A program made the translations under genes and the position numbers. From assembly GCA_904397895.1 (NCBI GenBank), contig CAJFOZ010000050.1, forward strand, positions 1 to 49,154: 49,154 bases of DNA, read 5' to 3'. Within the stretch, counting starts at the first letter, position 1, and each line of letters opens with the position of its first letter. The stretch is from an uncultured Clostridia bacterium (GTDB lineage Bacteria > Bacillota > Clostridia > Oscillospirales > Acutalibacteraceae). Below, piece by piece: positions 24,794 through 33,322 of this stretch. The notes beneath the pieces are model-generated. The model worked only from the letters and a program-made list of their open reading frames with translations. It had not been told where the DNA came from and did not search any database.

Positions 24794-26011
24794 TTGAAAA
24801 AAGTCTTTGGTGCTATTGGCAACTACTTTCGAGAGACCGATAAGCTGCTGTTAACCTTATGTTTATTCGCCTGCGGCTATGGCCTTTTGTTATTGCTGGT
24901 CGCATCCCAATCGTCTTTTATGCAATCCAGCAGCACATCTGCGTTATTTGAAATAGCCGGTTTTGGCATCAACCGCAAAATGATCGTTCAGGTGGGCGCT
25001 GTCTTATTGGGCGTCATCGCCGCCATTATTATTTCTAACATTGACTACGAGGCCATTACTTCTTGCTGGTGGATTTTTGTCCCTATTGCGGTAGGGCTGA
25101 TGATCATGACCTATTTCTTCGGCCAGGATACCGGCGCCGCCGACGATAAGGCCTGGCTCATTATCCCCGGAATCGGCATCGGGTTCCAGCCGTCAGAACT
25201 ATTGAAAATAGCTTTTATCATCACGTTTTCCCTTCATTTATCCCATTCTGGCGATCATTTAAACGATCCGCTCAATTTGGTACTGTTGGTGGTCCACGGG
25301 ATGATCCCAGTGGGGCTGGTGGCCCTCCAAGGCGACGACGGTACTGCCCTTGTGTTTGTATTTATTTGCCTGGCTATGATGTTTGCCGCTGGGGTAAAGT
25401 TCCGCTATTTTGTGGTGGGATTGTCCCTCGTCATCGTAGCCATCCCCCTGCTGTGGACCTATGTTTTAAAGGACTTCCAAAAGGAACGATTTACCATTTT
25501 TTTGCATCCTGAAAGCGACCCTTTAAATGCAGGGTTGCAGCAAAACAATGCCCGGATGATGATCGGTTCCGGGCAGCTTACCGGCAAAGGTATCGCTGAA
25601 AGCGGCACTATTAAATTACCCGAACGAGAAAATGATTTCATCTTTTCAGTGGCCGGTGAAACCTTTGGCTTTTTGGGAACATTGGTGCTCATCCTAATTT
25701 TGGTGGCTATTTTACTGCGTATTATGCGGATCTCCTCTATGGCTAAGGATCCGGTAGGATCGTACTTATGCATCGGCATGTTCGCCACTTTGATGGCTCA
25801 AATCTTTATCAACATCGGCATGAACATCTGCCTTTTGCCGGTTATCGGCGTAACCCTTCCTTTCTTCAGTGCCGGCGGTTCTTCTACCAGTACCTTATTC
25901 CTTGGGATCGGCCTTGTGCTCAGTGTGTACATCCACAGCCGTCCGAAAACCTATCAGGAAAAATTGCATAAACGTTATCCCGGCCGTACCCAGATCAAAA
26001 ATCCCATCTAA
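24794..26011 (+). CDS. rodA: SEDS family peptidoglycan polymerase, RodA type
   Basis: SEDS proteins (RodA, FtsW, SpoVE) polymerise lipid II into glycan strands with a partner class B PBP. The 405-residue protein has about ten hydrophobic segments. Family motifs seen: WLIIPGIGIGFQPSELLKI, the catalytic-loop region QGDDGTALVF (usually QPDLGTA; the Asp is kept but Pro and Leu are replaced), ENDFIFSVAGETFGFLG and GVTLPFFSAGGSS. Start is TTG with GAGGTG 7 bases upstream; no ATG fits. RodA rather than FtsW is preferred from the motif context, but a SpoVE-like role cannot be excluded. No PBP gene is adjacent. Confidence 0.88.
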   Translation: MKKVFGAIGNYFRETDKLLLTLCLFACGYGLLLLLVASQSSFMQSSSTSALFEIAGFGINRKMIVQVGAVLLGVIAAIIISNIDYEAITSCWWIFVPIAVGLMIMTYFFGQDTGAADDKAWLIIPGIGIGFQPSELLKIAFIITFSLHLSHSGDHLNDPLNLVLLVVHGMIPVGLVALQGDDGTALVFVFICLAMMFAAGVKFRYFVVGLSLVIVAIPLLWTYVLKDFQKERFTIFLHPESDPLNAGLQQNNARMMIGSGQLTGKGIAESGTIKLPERENDFIFSVAGETFGFLGTLVLILILVAILLRIMRISSMAKDPVGSYLCIGMFATLMAQIFINIGMNICLLPVIGVTLPFFSAGGSSTSTLFLGIGLVLSVYIHSRPKTYQEKLHKRYPGRTQIKNPI

Positions 26012-26042
26012 CATATAATCAAATCCAATTGGGGGTTGCCCG

Positions 26043-27113
26043 ATGCAATACGGTATCAATCTCGGCGCCTGGAACGCGGTTTTCGCTGTTCCAAGCGCCG
26101 TTGTAGACAAACATTTAAAATTAGCTGGTTCGGCCCAACTCAAAGCCCTATTATGGCTGCTGCGTCACGCCGGCGAAAAGGCCGACGTCGATGATGTGGC
26201 AAGCGCCATCGGCCTCTCACGGCTGGACACCATGGATGCCCTTCAGTATTGGGTGGAGGCTGGACTGCTCAGCCCTATGGAGGACGGATATGCGCCGGCT
26301 GCTTCTCCATCGTCTGACAGTACGTCTATTTCATCGGTAGAGGAGCCAAATAGCCTTTCTCAGCCAGTCCCAGACTCTGCGGAAGAAAAAGCGGAATCGT
26401 CTGCTTCCCCTTCTATTTCACAAGCAAGGGTCGGCCACGTCCCCGCCCCTTCCCCGAAACCGGACAGCCGCGAGGTATTAAGGCGCGCCACAGAGTGCGA
26501 GGACATCGCTTTCCTGTTGCAAGAAACCCAGATCCGATTCGGCCGTCCTCTTTCCCCTGCCGAGATCAGTACCCTTGTGTGGCTTCACGACTACAACGGC
26601 CTTCCCACCGGTGTGATTTTGATGATTATTGAATTTGCCCAGTCCAGAGAAAAATGTAATATGCGATACATTGAAAAAATGGCTGTCAACTGGGCCGACG
26701 AGGAAATCGATACTTTGGAAAAAGCCGAGCGCAAGCTGGCTCAAATCCACACCGCCCAATGCAATTGGAATAAAATCTGCACTGCGTTTGGGATCTCCTC
26801 CCGTTCTCCCAGCGCCCGGGAGGACACTTATACCCAGCGTTGGATGCAGGAATGGTCTTTTTCCATCGACATCATCCGCATGGCCTATGAGCAGTGCGTC
26901 AATTACATCGGGAAGCTAGACTTCTCTTATATCAATAAAGTGCTGGAACGGTGGCACAAAGCAAATGTCAAAACGCCCAAAGACGCAGTGGCCGTTTTGA
27001 ACAAAGGAAAACCCAATCAAGCCAAAAAAAGCTTGGGCGGTCCAGTCTCTTTTGATCTGGATGCCTATGAACGTATGACCCAGGTGATGCCTGGAGTAAA
27101 AAAGGAGGAATGA
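26043..27113 (+). CDS. DnaD domain primosome protein
   Basis: DnaD-type proteins of low-GC Gram-positives remodel origin DNA and help load the replicative helicase. The 356-residue protein has an N-terminal winged-helix region (LKLAGSAQLKALLWLLRHAG), a Ser/Pro-rich linker around 85-140, then two tandem DnaD/DnaB_2 repeats. Each repeat ends in the YxxxIxxxW-like motif: YIEKMAVNW near 215 and YINKVLERW near 300. The neighbouring downstream gene is a DnaI/DnaC-type ATPase, which supports helicase loading. Gap to it is only 3 bases. Confidence 0.9.
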   Translation: MQYGINLGAWNAVFAVPSAVVDKHLKLAGSAQLKALLWLLRHAGEKADVDDVASAIGLSRLDTMDALQYWVEAGLLSPMEDGYAPAASPSSDSTSISSVEEPNSLSQPVPDSAEEKAESSASPSISQARVGHVPAPSPKPDSREVLRRATECEDIAFLLQETQIRFGRPLSPAEISTLVWLHDYNGLPTGVILMIIEFAQSREKCNMRYIEKMAVNWADEEIDTLEKAERKLAQIHTAQCNWNKICTAFGISSRSPSAREDTYTQRWMQEWSFSIDIIRMAYEQCVNYIGKLDFSYINKVLERWHKANVKTPKDAVAVLNKGKPNQAKKSLGGPVSFDLDAYERMTQVMPGVKKEE

Positions 27114-27116
27114 TGC

Positions 27117-28103
27117 ATGGGCTACGGCCGGGAGATTTATGGGGCGGCTTTGGATGAATTGTCCCGTCGGCGGGGACTTGTCCGTCAACAGCAGTCGAGG
27201 AGGCGGCAGGAAATCGCCCAAAAGATCCCTGAGGTGATGGACATCGAGCGCCGTTTGGCCCAGACCAGCTTGGAAGCGGCCCGTTCGGTACTGGATTCTA
27301 CCGGAGATATTCAGCAGCAAATGGATCGCCTTACCGCCCAAAACAAACAGCTTCAGAGGCGGTATAACGCCCTCCTCCTTCAGCACGGATATCCCACCGA
27401 TTATTTGGAATTGCATCCGGTTTGTCCCATTTGTGAGGACGAGGGGTTTACCGATGACGGCCAATGTCAGTGCCTGAAGGAACTGATGCGCAAGGAAGCG
27501 TATCGCCGGATCAACTCCTTGACTCCTATTGCCTCCTGTAGTTTTGAAAATTTTTCCCTGGAGTACTACGATCTCTCTCCCCTGGAGCACGGCGGCGTCT
27601 CTCCCCGCCAGCAGATGGAAACCATCCTGGACTACTGCCGGCATTATGCAAAAGACTTTTCCCTTCACTCCTCCAGCATCCTGATGCAAGGTCCCACTGG
27701 CCTCGGCAAAACCCATTTGTCCCTCTCCATCGCCAGAGCGGCCATCGATCACGGGTTCGGGGTGGTGTACGGATCGGTACAAAATTTGATGTCTAAGTTA
27801 GAACAGGAGAAATTCGGGCGGGGCTCAAACGACGACAGTGCCCGGAGCCTTTTGGAATGTGATCTTCTAATCCTGGACGATCTGGGAACAGAGTTTACCA
27901 CTCAATTCGTCACTGCTTCCATTTATAATCTCATCAATTCCCGACTGCTGTCGTCCAGGCCCACCATCATCAATACCAATTTAACCATGCAGGAGTTAAA
28001 CGACAAATACACCCAGCGCATTACCTCCCGCATCATCGGTGGATACGATCGGTTGGTGTTTATGGGCCGGGATATCCGCCAACAAAAGCGGATGGGATAC
28101 TAA
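27117..28103 (+). CDS. Helicase-loader ATPase, DnaI/DnaC type
   Basis: A 328-residue AAA+ ATPase resembling DnaI and DnaC helicase loaders. The N-terminal half is helical and charged, with a CxxC-x-C zinc-like cluster (PVCPICEDEGF, CQCLKELM) near 102-120 as in DnaI. The ATPase domain has Walker A GPTGLGKTH near 190, Walker B LLILDDLGTE near 250 and a late TSRIIGGYDR arginine-finger-like segment. AGGAGG lies 8 bases upstream. It forms a two-gene primosome unit with the DnaD-like gene and ends at a strong terminator. Confidence 0.92.
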   Translation: MGYGREIYGAALDELSRRRGLVRQQQSRRRQEIAQKIPEVMDIERRLAQTSLEAARSVLDSTGDIQQQMDRLTAQNKQLQRRYNALLLQHGYPTDYLELHPVCPICEDEGFTDDGQCQCLKELMRKEAYRRINSLTPIASCSFENFSLEYYDLSPLEHGGVSPRQQMETILDYCRHYAKDFSLHSSSILMQGPTGLGKTHLSLSIARAAIDHGFGVVYGSVQNLMSKLEQEKFGRGSNDDSARSLLECDLLILDDLGTEFTTQFVTASIYNLINSRLLSSRPTIINTNLTMQELNDKYTQRITSRIIGGYDRLVFMGRDIRQQKRMGY

Positions 28104-28120
28104 TTTTTATCTATGTTAAA

Positions 28121-28164
28121 CACCACCTGCTGACGGGGCCATCCTGTCAGCAGGTGGTGTTTTG
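28121..28164 (+). terminator. Terminator after the helicase-loader gene
   Basis: A 14-bp perfect stem CACCACCTGCTGAC/GTCAGCAGGTGGTG with an 11-base loop is followed by TTTTG. Confidence 0.9.
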
Positions 28165-28222
28165 TATTCCGTTCCCAACGAAATCGCAGGGATATTGGGA
28201 TAAAAATTTGGCAAATGGTTTT

Positions 28223-28251
28223 TTGTCACAATAGGCCAGATGTGATACAAT
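28223..28251 (+). promoter_or_regulatory. Promoter of the ClC gene
   Basis: TTGTCA (28223-28228) and TACAAT (28246-28251) are 17 bases apart, about 36 bases before the start codon. I looked for a fluoride riboswitch between promoter and gene; the leader is too short and none is seen. Confidence 0.75.
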
Positions 28252-28287
28252 AAAAGATAGCTTATATCAGGAAAAGGGGAATTTGAC

Positions 28288-29574
28288 ATGGGAGAGCTTT
28301 GGACTCCGCAAAAAGTCCGCTCCTTGATCCATGGACGTTTTAACGCTTGTAAGCCCTATGTAGTCACACTGTTAAAATCAGCGGTGTTTGCAGGAGGCGC
28401 AGGCATTGTGTGCGGCCTGGTAGGGACTTTATTCCATTATGCTGTGGATGGGGCAACCGACATCCGTCTCCAAGTACCTTGGCTTTTGTATCTGCTTCCT
28501 GTGGCAGGCGTCATCATCGCCTGGCTCTATCATATCGCCGGGCTGGACGACGACAGGGGTACCAATCTAATCCTAGAAAGTATCCGGGAAAACAAGCGTC
28601 CTCCCCTGCGTTTGGCTGGGTTGATTTTTGTGGGTACGGTGTTGACCCATCTATGTGGAGGATCCTCCGGACGGGAAGGCGCCGCCCTTCAGATCGGGGG
28701 TAGCCTGGGAAGCAGCTTGGGTCGCTGGCTTCGTCTGAGTGAAAAACAGGAACATATTCTTATCATGTGCGGCATGAGCGGTTTATTCAGCGCCTTGTTT
28801 GGCACTCCCGTCACCGCTACTCTCTTTAGTATGGAGGTCATCAGCGTCGGCATCTTCCACTACTCCGCCTTTCTTCCCTGCATCTGCAGCGCACTGGTAT
28901 CCTACAAGATTTCCCTATTCTTTGGGGTGCAGCCGGTGGCGTATCATATCAACCTCTTGCAGTCCCAAGGCTTTGATTTGACCTGGCGCATCGCCTTGCT
29001 GGCACTGGCCTGTGCATTGGTCAGCATCCTTTTTTGCAAGGCCATGCATTTAGCTTCCTACTTATACCGTCGTTTCCTTTCCAACGCTTATCTTAGAGCG
29101 GCGGTTGGCGGAGGACTGGTTATTATAGTTACCTTATTGGTAGGCACTCGGGATTATAATGGCGCCGGCATGGACATTGTAGGGCTGGCTTTAGGAGGCC
29201 ATGCCAGGCCGGAAGCTTTCCTCCTCAAAATCCTGCTGACGGCGCTTACATTGGGAGCCGGATTCAAAGGCGGTGAAATTGTCCCCGCCTTCTTCATCGG
29301 CAGCACCTTCGGATGTGTGGCAGGCCAATTTTTAGGGCTTGATCCCAGTTTCGCCGCTGCGTTGGGACTCGTATCGGTATTTTGTGGTGTGGTCAACTGT
29401 CCCATCGCCAGCATCATCTTGAGCATCGAATTGTTCGGCAGCGGCAATGTGTTGGCCTTCGCTTTTGCCTGCGCCATCAGCTATCTCATGAGCGGATCGT
29501 ATAGCCTTTATTCCAGCCAACGCATTACCTATTCTAAACTAGAACCTACCTTTATCAATGCAAAGACCAAATAG
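28288..29574 (+). CDS. ClC family anion channel/antiporter
   Basis: ClC proteins are dimeric anion channels or anion/H+ antiporters. The 428-residue protein has multiple membrane segments and no C-terminal CBS domains. The gating glutamate lies in GGSSGREGAALQIG (Glu130), and the later pore motif is GAGFKGGEIVPAFFIG. The classical GSGIP selectivity motif is missing; its place reads DRGTNLI (Thr92). The GREG-x-A-x-Q and GGE-xx-P patterns look more like the fluoride-exporting CLC-F clade, but CLC-F has a Met where this has Thr, so anion specificity is uncertain. It has its own promoter and a bidirectional terminator. Confidence 0.9.
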   Translation: MGELWTPQKVRSLIHGRFNACKPYVVTLLKSAVFAGGAGIVCGLVGTLFHYAVDGATDIRLQVPWLLYLLPVAGVIIAWLYHIAGLDDDRGTNLILESIRENKRPPLRLAGLIFVGTVLTHLCGGSSGREGAALQIGGSLGSSLGRWLRLSEKQEHILIMCGMSGLFSALFGTPVTATLFSMEVISVGIFHYSAFLPCICSALVSYKISLFFGVQPVAYHINLLQSQGFDLTWRIALLALACALVSILFCKAMHLASYLYRRFLSNAYLRAAVGGGLVIIVTLLVGTRDYNGAGMDIVGLALGGHARPEAFLLKILLTALTLGAGFKGGEIVPAFFIGSTFGCVAGQFLGLDPSFAAALGLVSVFCGVVNCPIASIILSIELFGSGNVLAFAFACAISYLMSGSYSLYSSQRITYSKLEPTFINAKTK

Positions 29575-29593
29575 AATGACCCATTCCCATTAC

Positions 29594-29624
29594 AAAAGGG
29601 AGGCAGATCTACTGCCTCCCTTTT
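29594..29624. terminator. Bidirectional terminator between the ClC gene and yfhO
   Basis: Stem AAAAGGGAGGCAG/CTGCCTCCCTTTT with a 5-base loop has T runs on either strand and serves the two converging genes. Confidence 0.9.
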
Positions 29625-29655
29625 GTTGTTTCCTTTGCCTTGCTAAAAATAATGT

Positions 29656-32322
29656 TTAGGATACTGGATTTTCTGTTTTATCCAAAGGGATTTCCTTCTT
29701 TTTTCTTGTCCCTTTGTAATCAATACGATAGACAAGGATTACCGCCAGCAACAAAGCGGCAATGGATAAAATGACCCCGATCCGGAACCCTTGGGGCATA
29801 AAGGAGAAGCATACCTCGTGCTGGCCCTCCGGCAGCTCCACCGCCCAAAAGGCATCGGCAATGTTGACCGGTTGAACGGTTTCCCCATCCACCTTCACCG
29901 ACCATCCGGGATCGGACGGGATGGAAGTAAACAATAGTCCCCCCTCCCCTGCGTCCACAGTGCCCTTGACAGAAGCAGTACCCATCTCAATGTCGGTCAT
30001 CTGATGCTCCTTCAGCCGGTCGAAAAGCAGGTCGGCGGCATGGCCGTCAAACCCATAGAACTGGGGTTCTCCTAGATAACAACTGTCCTTCCTCAGCTCA
30101 AAGCTGACGGTAATCTCCTGGCCGGCCTCCCACCATCCCAGATCCATAGCGCCGATGAGATCGTACCCCCATGGACCGTACAATTCGCCGTTGACATAGA
30201 CGCAATTTTGCTCCGGCAGCCCGATGGACGGCAGATAAAAACAGACGTTTTGCGCCTTGGGATTGACAATGGTGTAAGAGATATAGGAGTTGCCGTTGTT
30301 TTCATTTTTGCTGACGCTGTTCCACCAGTAGTTATAGGGTTCTACGGATATGTTTTCGGCCGTCTGGGTAACAACTTTGTAGATGGGGGTATAATAATCG
30401 TACTCTTGGCCATCCATGGCGCTCAGCAATTTGTTTTGCAGGTAAAAGGGATCCTTTTGGGAATCCGGATAATAAGTGAAATGTTTCAGGTCATCGTCCA
30501 CCATATATCCAATGGACAACGCATTTTCATTCTGAAACACCTTTTGGTCATTGCCAAAAGTCTGGATTTCACGGTATCCATTGCGCCGTTCCGTGGTGCC
30601 CAGTACATACTTAATGCCCAGCAAAGAATCCAATGCGCTGGTGGAACCATAGTACCGCAAAAAACGATTTTGCACCGTAGTGGTCACGCCCAGGTGACTT
30701 AAAAACTGGGACATATGCTGGTTTGTGAAGGAATCGTAGTGGGCCATGCCGTAGTAGTCCAGGGAAAGGGAATCGTTTGCATTGCGCATATCGTGATTTT
30801 CCATACGGTACCAGCTGCGGTCCTGCTGCCGGATGGATTGGATGACGCCGGACCGGTTCTCCACAAAGCCGACATAGGAAGCCCGGTCGTTGTACCCGAA
30901 CTCCGTATCCATCGCACTGACCATTTTACTCGTGTTATCATAAAGCTCCACCACCACGGTGGCCGCCAGGACAAGGGTCATGGCAAGGGCGGCCTGGGGA
31001 CGATATCGCATGGCGGCTATCAGCAGAGCGTAAACGCACAAAAGTGCAACGGTCGTCCCGATTTGCATGGCGGTGATATGCTCCATCCCAAACAACAGCA
31101 CGCTTCCAAAGCAGATGGATCCTCCTCCGGCCGCCGCGGCAATGTGCCAGCCTTTGAGTCCGTCCAGCCTCTGGAAACACCGGATGGACAGCACCAGCAG
31201 TACAAAACAATACAAAAAGGAAAAACGATAGGGAAACCAAGTGGGTTCGTCAAAGGCGTGCCAAAACATGTTAAGAGGCCAAAACGTCATGCTGAGCAGC
31301 AGGATCAACAGCATACTACCAGAGATGATTTTTTCCCGTTTGGGGATGCTGCGGTTGAGGAAATAAAGGATCCCCAGGAGGATGCATAAAGTCCCGCAAA
31401 AGAGATTGGGAAGCCCATAGGTTAACGTGTCGTAGCTCCCCAAGGCCATTTTACTGATGAGTTCTATGGGAGTTAGGGTATGGGCTCCCGGGTTGGAGGT
31501 GGAAATGTAGAGGTATACGTATTGGAGAGACAGATAGGTGGGCAGCAGCAAAAAAGCCGACATAAATCCCCCTAGAGCCCCCGACAAGACAAATTTACCC
31601 AATCGATTGCCCAGTGTTTTCCAGGCCGGCCTCTTTACGTGAAACATGAGCCCTAGAAAATAGAAAACGGAAAAAACACCGATCATATAGGCGATGTAGA
31701 ACTGCGTGATAAAGGCTACTAGGAAACTGACCGTCAAGGGGAGAATCCTCCCTTTTTCCACCAGGCTATGGACGCCCAATAGTACTAGGGGAAGCATGAT
31801 GATGCCGTCCAGCCACATAATATTAAGGGCATATACCACCACATAGGTGGTCAAGGCGTACATGCTGGAAAAGATCACGTTTCGGATCCCATTGAACCGG
31901 AGGGCCTTGGAGGAGTAAAAGGAAAAGGTCAGCCCACAGGATCCCACCTTTAATAGGGTGATGAGCAGGATGGCGTCGGGAATCTGGGAGCGCTCGAACA
32001 GCAGGATCAGAAAAGAAAAGGGGCTGGAGAGATAAAAGGTCAAAACCCCTACCATATTCATACCCAGGCCGGTATTCCAGGAGAAAAGGAAGTTATCCCC
32101 GCCCTTTAGGACATCATAAAACCAGGAGTGGAAGTCCACATAAATCTGGCTCATGTCGGTAATCAAAAGGGATTTCTGACCAAAGGGGAACATCCCAAAC
32201 AAGATATATACCAATAATAAAATCGCCAGCGGCGTTAAAAAAGACAGCAGCCTACTAAGTCCATTGCCCATCCGGCCATGGTCCGCCAACGGACTTCGGT
32301 GCTGAATTTTGGGTAAAACCAT
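29656..32322 (-). CDS. yfhO: YfhO family membrane glycosyltransferase
   Basis: The 888-residue protein is a large polytopic membrane protein of the YfhO family (GT-C fold). In Bacillus and Listeria YfhO transfers sugars to lipoteichoic acid outside the membrane. Here the N-terminal ~500 residues hold about a dozen hydrophobic segments, with the extracytoplasmic loop LLITDMSQIYVDFHSWFYDV followed by FSWNTGLGMNMVG typical of the family; a ~300-residue extracellular domain follows, and the last ~60 residues contain one membrane segment and a basic tail. The frame begins at a GTG at 32367, but the ATG at 32322 has GAGGTG 5 bases upstream. No gtcA or csbB partner is adjacent. Confidence 0.9.
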   Translation of the reverse strand: MVLPKIQHRSPLADHGRMGNGLSRLLSFLTPLAILLLVYILFGMFPFGQKSLLITDMSQIYVDFHSWFYDVLKGGDNFLFSWNTGLGMNMVGVLTFYLSSPFSFLILLFERSQIPDAILLITLLKVGSCGLTFSFYSSKALRFNGIRNVIFSSMYALTTYVVVYALNIMWLDGIIMLPLVLLGVHSLVEKGRILPLTVSFLVAFITQFYIAYMIGVFSVFYFLGLMFHVKRPAWKTLGNRLGKFVLSGALGGFMSAFLLLPTYLSLQYVYLYISTSNPGAHTLTPIELISKMALGSYDTLTYGLPNLFCGTLCILLGILYFLNRSIPKREKIISGSMLLILLLSMTFWPLNMFWHAFDEPTWFPYRFSFLYCFVLLVLSIRCFQRLDGLKGWHIAAAAGGGSICFGSVLLFGMEHITAMQIGTTVALLCVYALLIAAMRYRPQAALAMTLVLAATVVVELYDNTSKMVSAMDTEFGYNDRASYVGFVENRSGVIQSIRQQDRSWYRMENHDMRNANDSLSLDYYGMAHYDSFTNQHMSQFLSHLGVTTTVQNRFLRYYGSTSALDSLLGIKYVLGTTERRNGYREIQTFGNDQKVFQNENALSIGYMVDDDLKHFTYYPDSQKDPFYLQNKLLSAMDGQEYDYYTPIYKVVTQTAENISVEPYNYWWNSVSKNENNGNSYISYTIVNPKAQNVCFYLPSIGLPEQNCVYVNGELYGPWGYDLIGAMDLGWWEAGQEITVSFELRKDSCYLGEPQFYGFDGHAADLLFDRLKEHQMTDIEMGTASVKGTVDAGEGGLLFTSIPSDPGWSVKVDGETVQPVNIADAFWAVELPEGQHEVCFSFMPQGFRIGVILSIAALLLAVILVYRIDYKGTRKKKEIPLDKTENPVS

Positions 32323-32403
32323 ATTGACACCTCTTTCTCTCGTTTTCAATGCAACGTCCACCGTCACCTCTTATTTGCAAACGATAGGAAACCAATCTTT
32401 AGA

Positions 32404-32432
32404 ATTAAATATACTTTACCACATCTTGCCAA
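32404..32432 (-). promoter_or_regulatory. Possible promoter of yfhO
   Basis: Minus-strand TTGGCA (32427-32432) and TTTAAT (32404-32409), 17 bases apart. Both boxes deviate from consensus. Confidence 0.4.
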
Positions 32433-32498
32433 GCCATACCACACTTTTTTGTATTTTCCTGACGAGTGTATGAGATCTGGTTTTTTTTTGCTTATTTC

Positions 32499-32527
32499 TT
32501 GACAAATTCCTGCGAAGTCTTTATAAT
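32499..32527 (+). promoter_or_regulatory. SigA promoter of the DUF177-rpmF unit
   Basis: Perfect TTGACA (32499-32504) and TATAAT (32522-32527) with a 17-base spacer, about 24 bases before the first gene. Confidence 0.88.
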
Positions 32528-32556
32528 ATAGTATCGTTATATGTGAGGAGAGCGCT

Positions 32557-33033
32557 ATGATTCTTGACTTAAAAGCGTTGTTTGCAGGCGGTCCTCCTGT
32601 GGAGGTGGATTATTTCTTCTCCCCTGCGGAAGATCAACTGTCCAATGTATCTTTGGTTCATGTAACAGGCCATTTGGTTAATGAGGCGGGCATTGTTTCG
32701 TCGCAACTTTCTGCTTCCTTTGAGATGCCGCTTTCGTGCGACCGGTGTATGAGTGAATTCGTCGCCCAATATAGTTTCCCGGTGGAGCACGTGTTGGTGA
32801 CTTCTCTTAACCACGAGGATGAGGATCGTTTCATTTTGGTGGAACAAGGCCAATTGGATCTGGATGAACTGGTTGTGTCGGATATTTTGCTCTCTTTGCC
32901 CATGAAACATCTTTGCCGACCGGATTGCAAAGGTCTCTGCCCTACGTGCGGCCATGATCTCAATGAAGGGCCCTGCGGGTGCAAAAAACCGATGGATCCC
33001 CGGCTGGAGGCATTGGGCAAACTACTAGAATAA
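32557..33033 (+). CDS. YceD/DUF177 family protein
   Basis: A 158-residue protein of the YceD/DUF177 family, which is found next to rpmF across bacteria and is linked to 23S rRNA accumulation in plants and E. coli; the molecular function is unclear. It has a CDRCMSEF motif near 60 and a C-terminal Cys cluster (CRPDCKGLCPTCGHDLNEGPCGC), probably zinc binding. GAGGAG lies 6 bases before the ATG. rpmF follows by 31 bases. Confidence 0.93.
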   Translation: MILDLKALFAGGPPVEVDYFFSPAEDQLSNVSLVHVTGHLVNEAGIVSSQLSASFEMPLSCDRCMSEFVAQYSFPVEHVLVTSLNHEDEDRFILVEQGQLDLDELVVSDILLSLPMKHLCRPDCKGLCPTCGHDLNEGPCGCKKPMDPRLEALGKLLE

Positions 33034-33064
33034 AAGTAATGATTAATAGAGGGAGGTGCTGACA

Positions 33065-33247
33065 ATGGCGGTACCCAAGAGAAAAGTTTCCAAAGCACGG
33101 CGCGATAAGAGACGGAATAACGTCTGGAAGATCGAGGTTCCTTCCCTCGTGAAATGCTCTCAGTGCGGCGAGCTGAAGAGAGCTCACAGACTTTGCCCCA
33201 ACTGCGGTTACTATCACGGCAGACAGGTCATTGAGAAGGAGTCCTAA
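33065..33247 (+). CDS. rpmF: 50S ribosomal protein L32
   Basis: A 60-residue protein starting MAVPKRKVSKARRDKRR, diagnostic of L32. It is the zinc-binding (C+) form with CSQC and CPNC pairs. GGAGGTG precedes the ATG at 33065; the frame opens three codons earlier without a better site. A terminator follows 21 bases after the stop. Confidence 0.98.
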   Translation: MAVPKRKVSKARRDKRRNNVWKIEVPSLVKCSQCGELKRAHRLCPNCGYYHGRQVIEKES

Positions 33248-33267
33248 AGGAAAGTATGGGCTTTGGA

Positions 33268-33296
33268 GAAAGAGAAGGAGCAATCCTTCTCTTTTT
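33268..33296 (+). terminator. Terminator after rpmF
   Basis: Stem AAAGAGAAGGA/TCCTTCTCTTT with a GCAA loop followed by a T run. It overlaps the 5' end of the open frame of the next gene and so argues for the later start of that gene. Confidence 0.88.
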
Positions 33297-33322
33297 TACT
33301 TTGTGGCAAAGGAGGGGTTTTG

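Noticed and set aside
28164-28287. Fluoride riboswitch upstream of the ClC gene
   Set aside because: The promoter lies only about 36 bases from the start codon and the conserved crcB-motif elements are not present.
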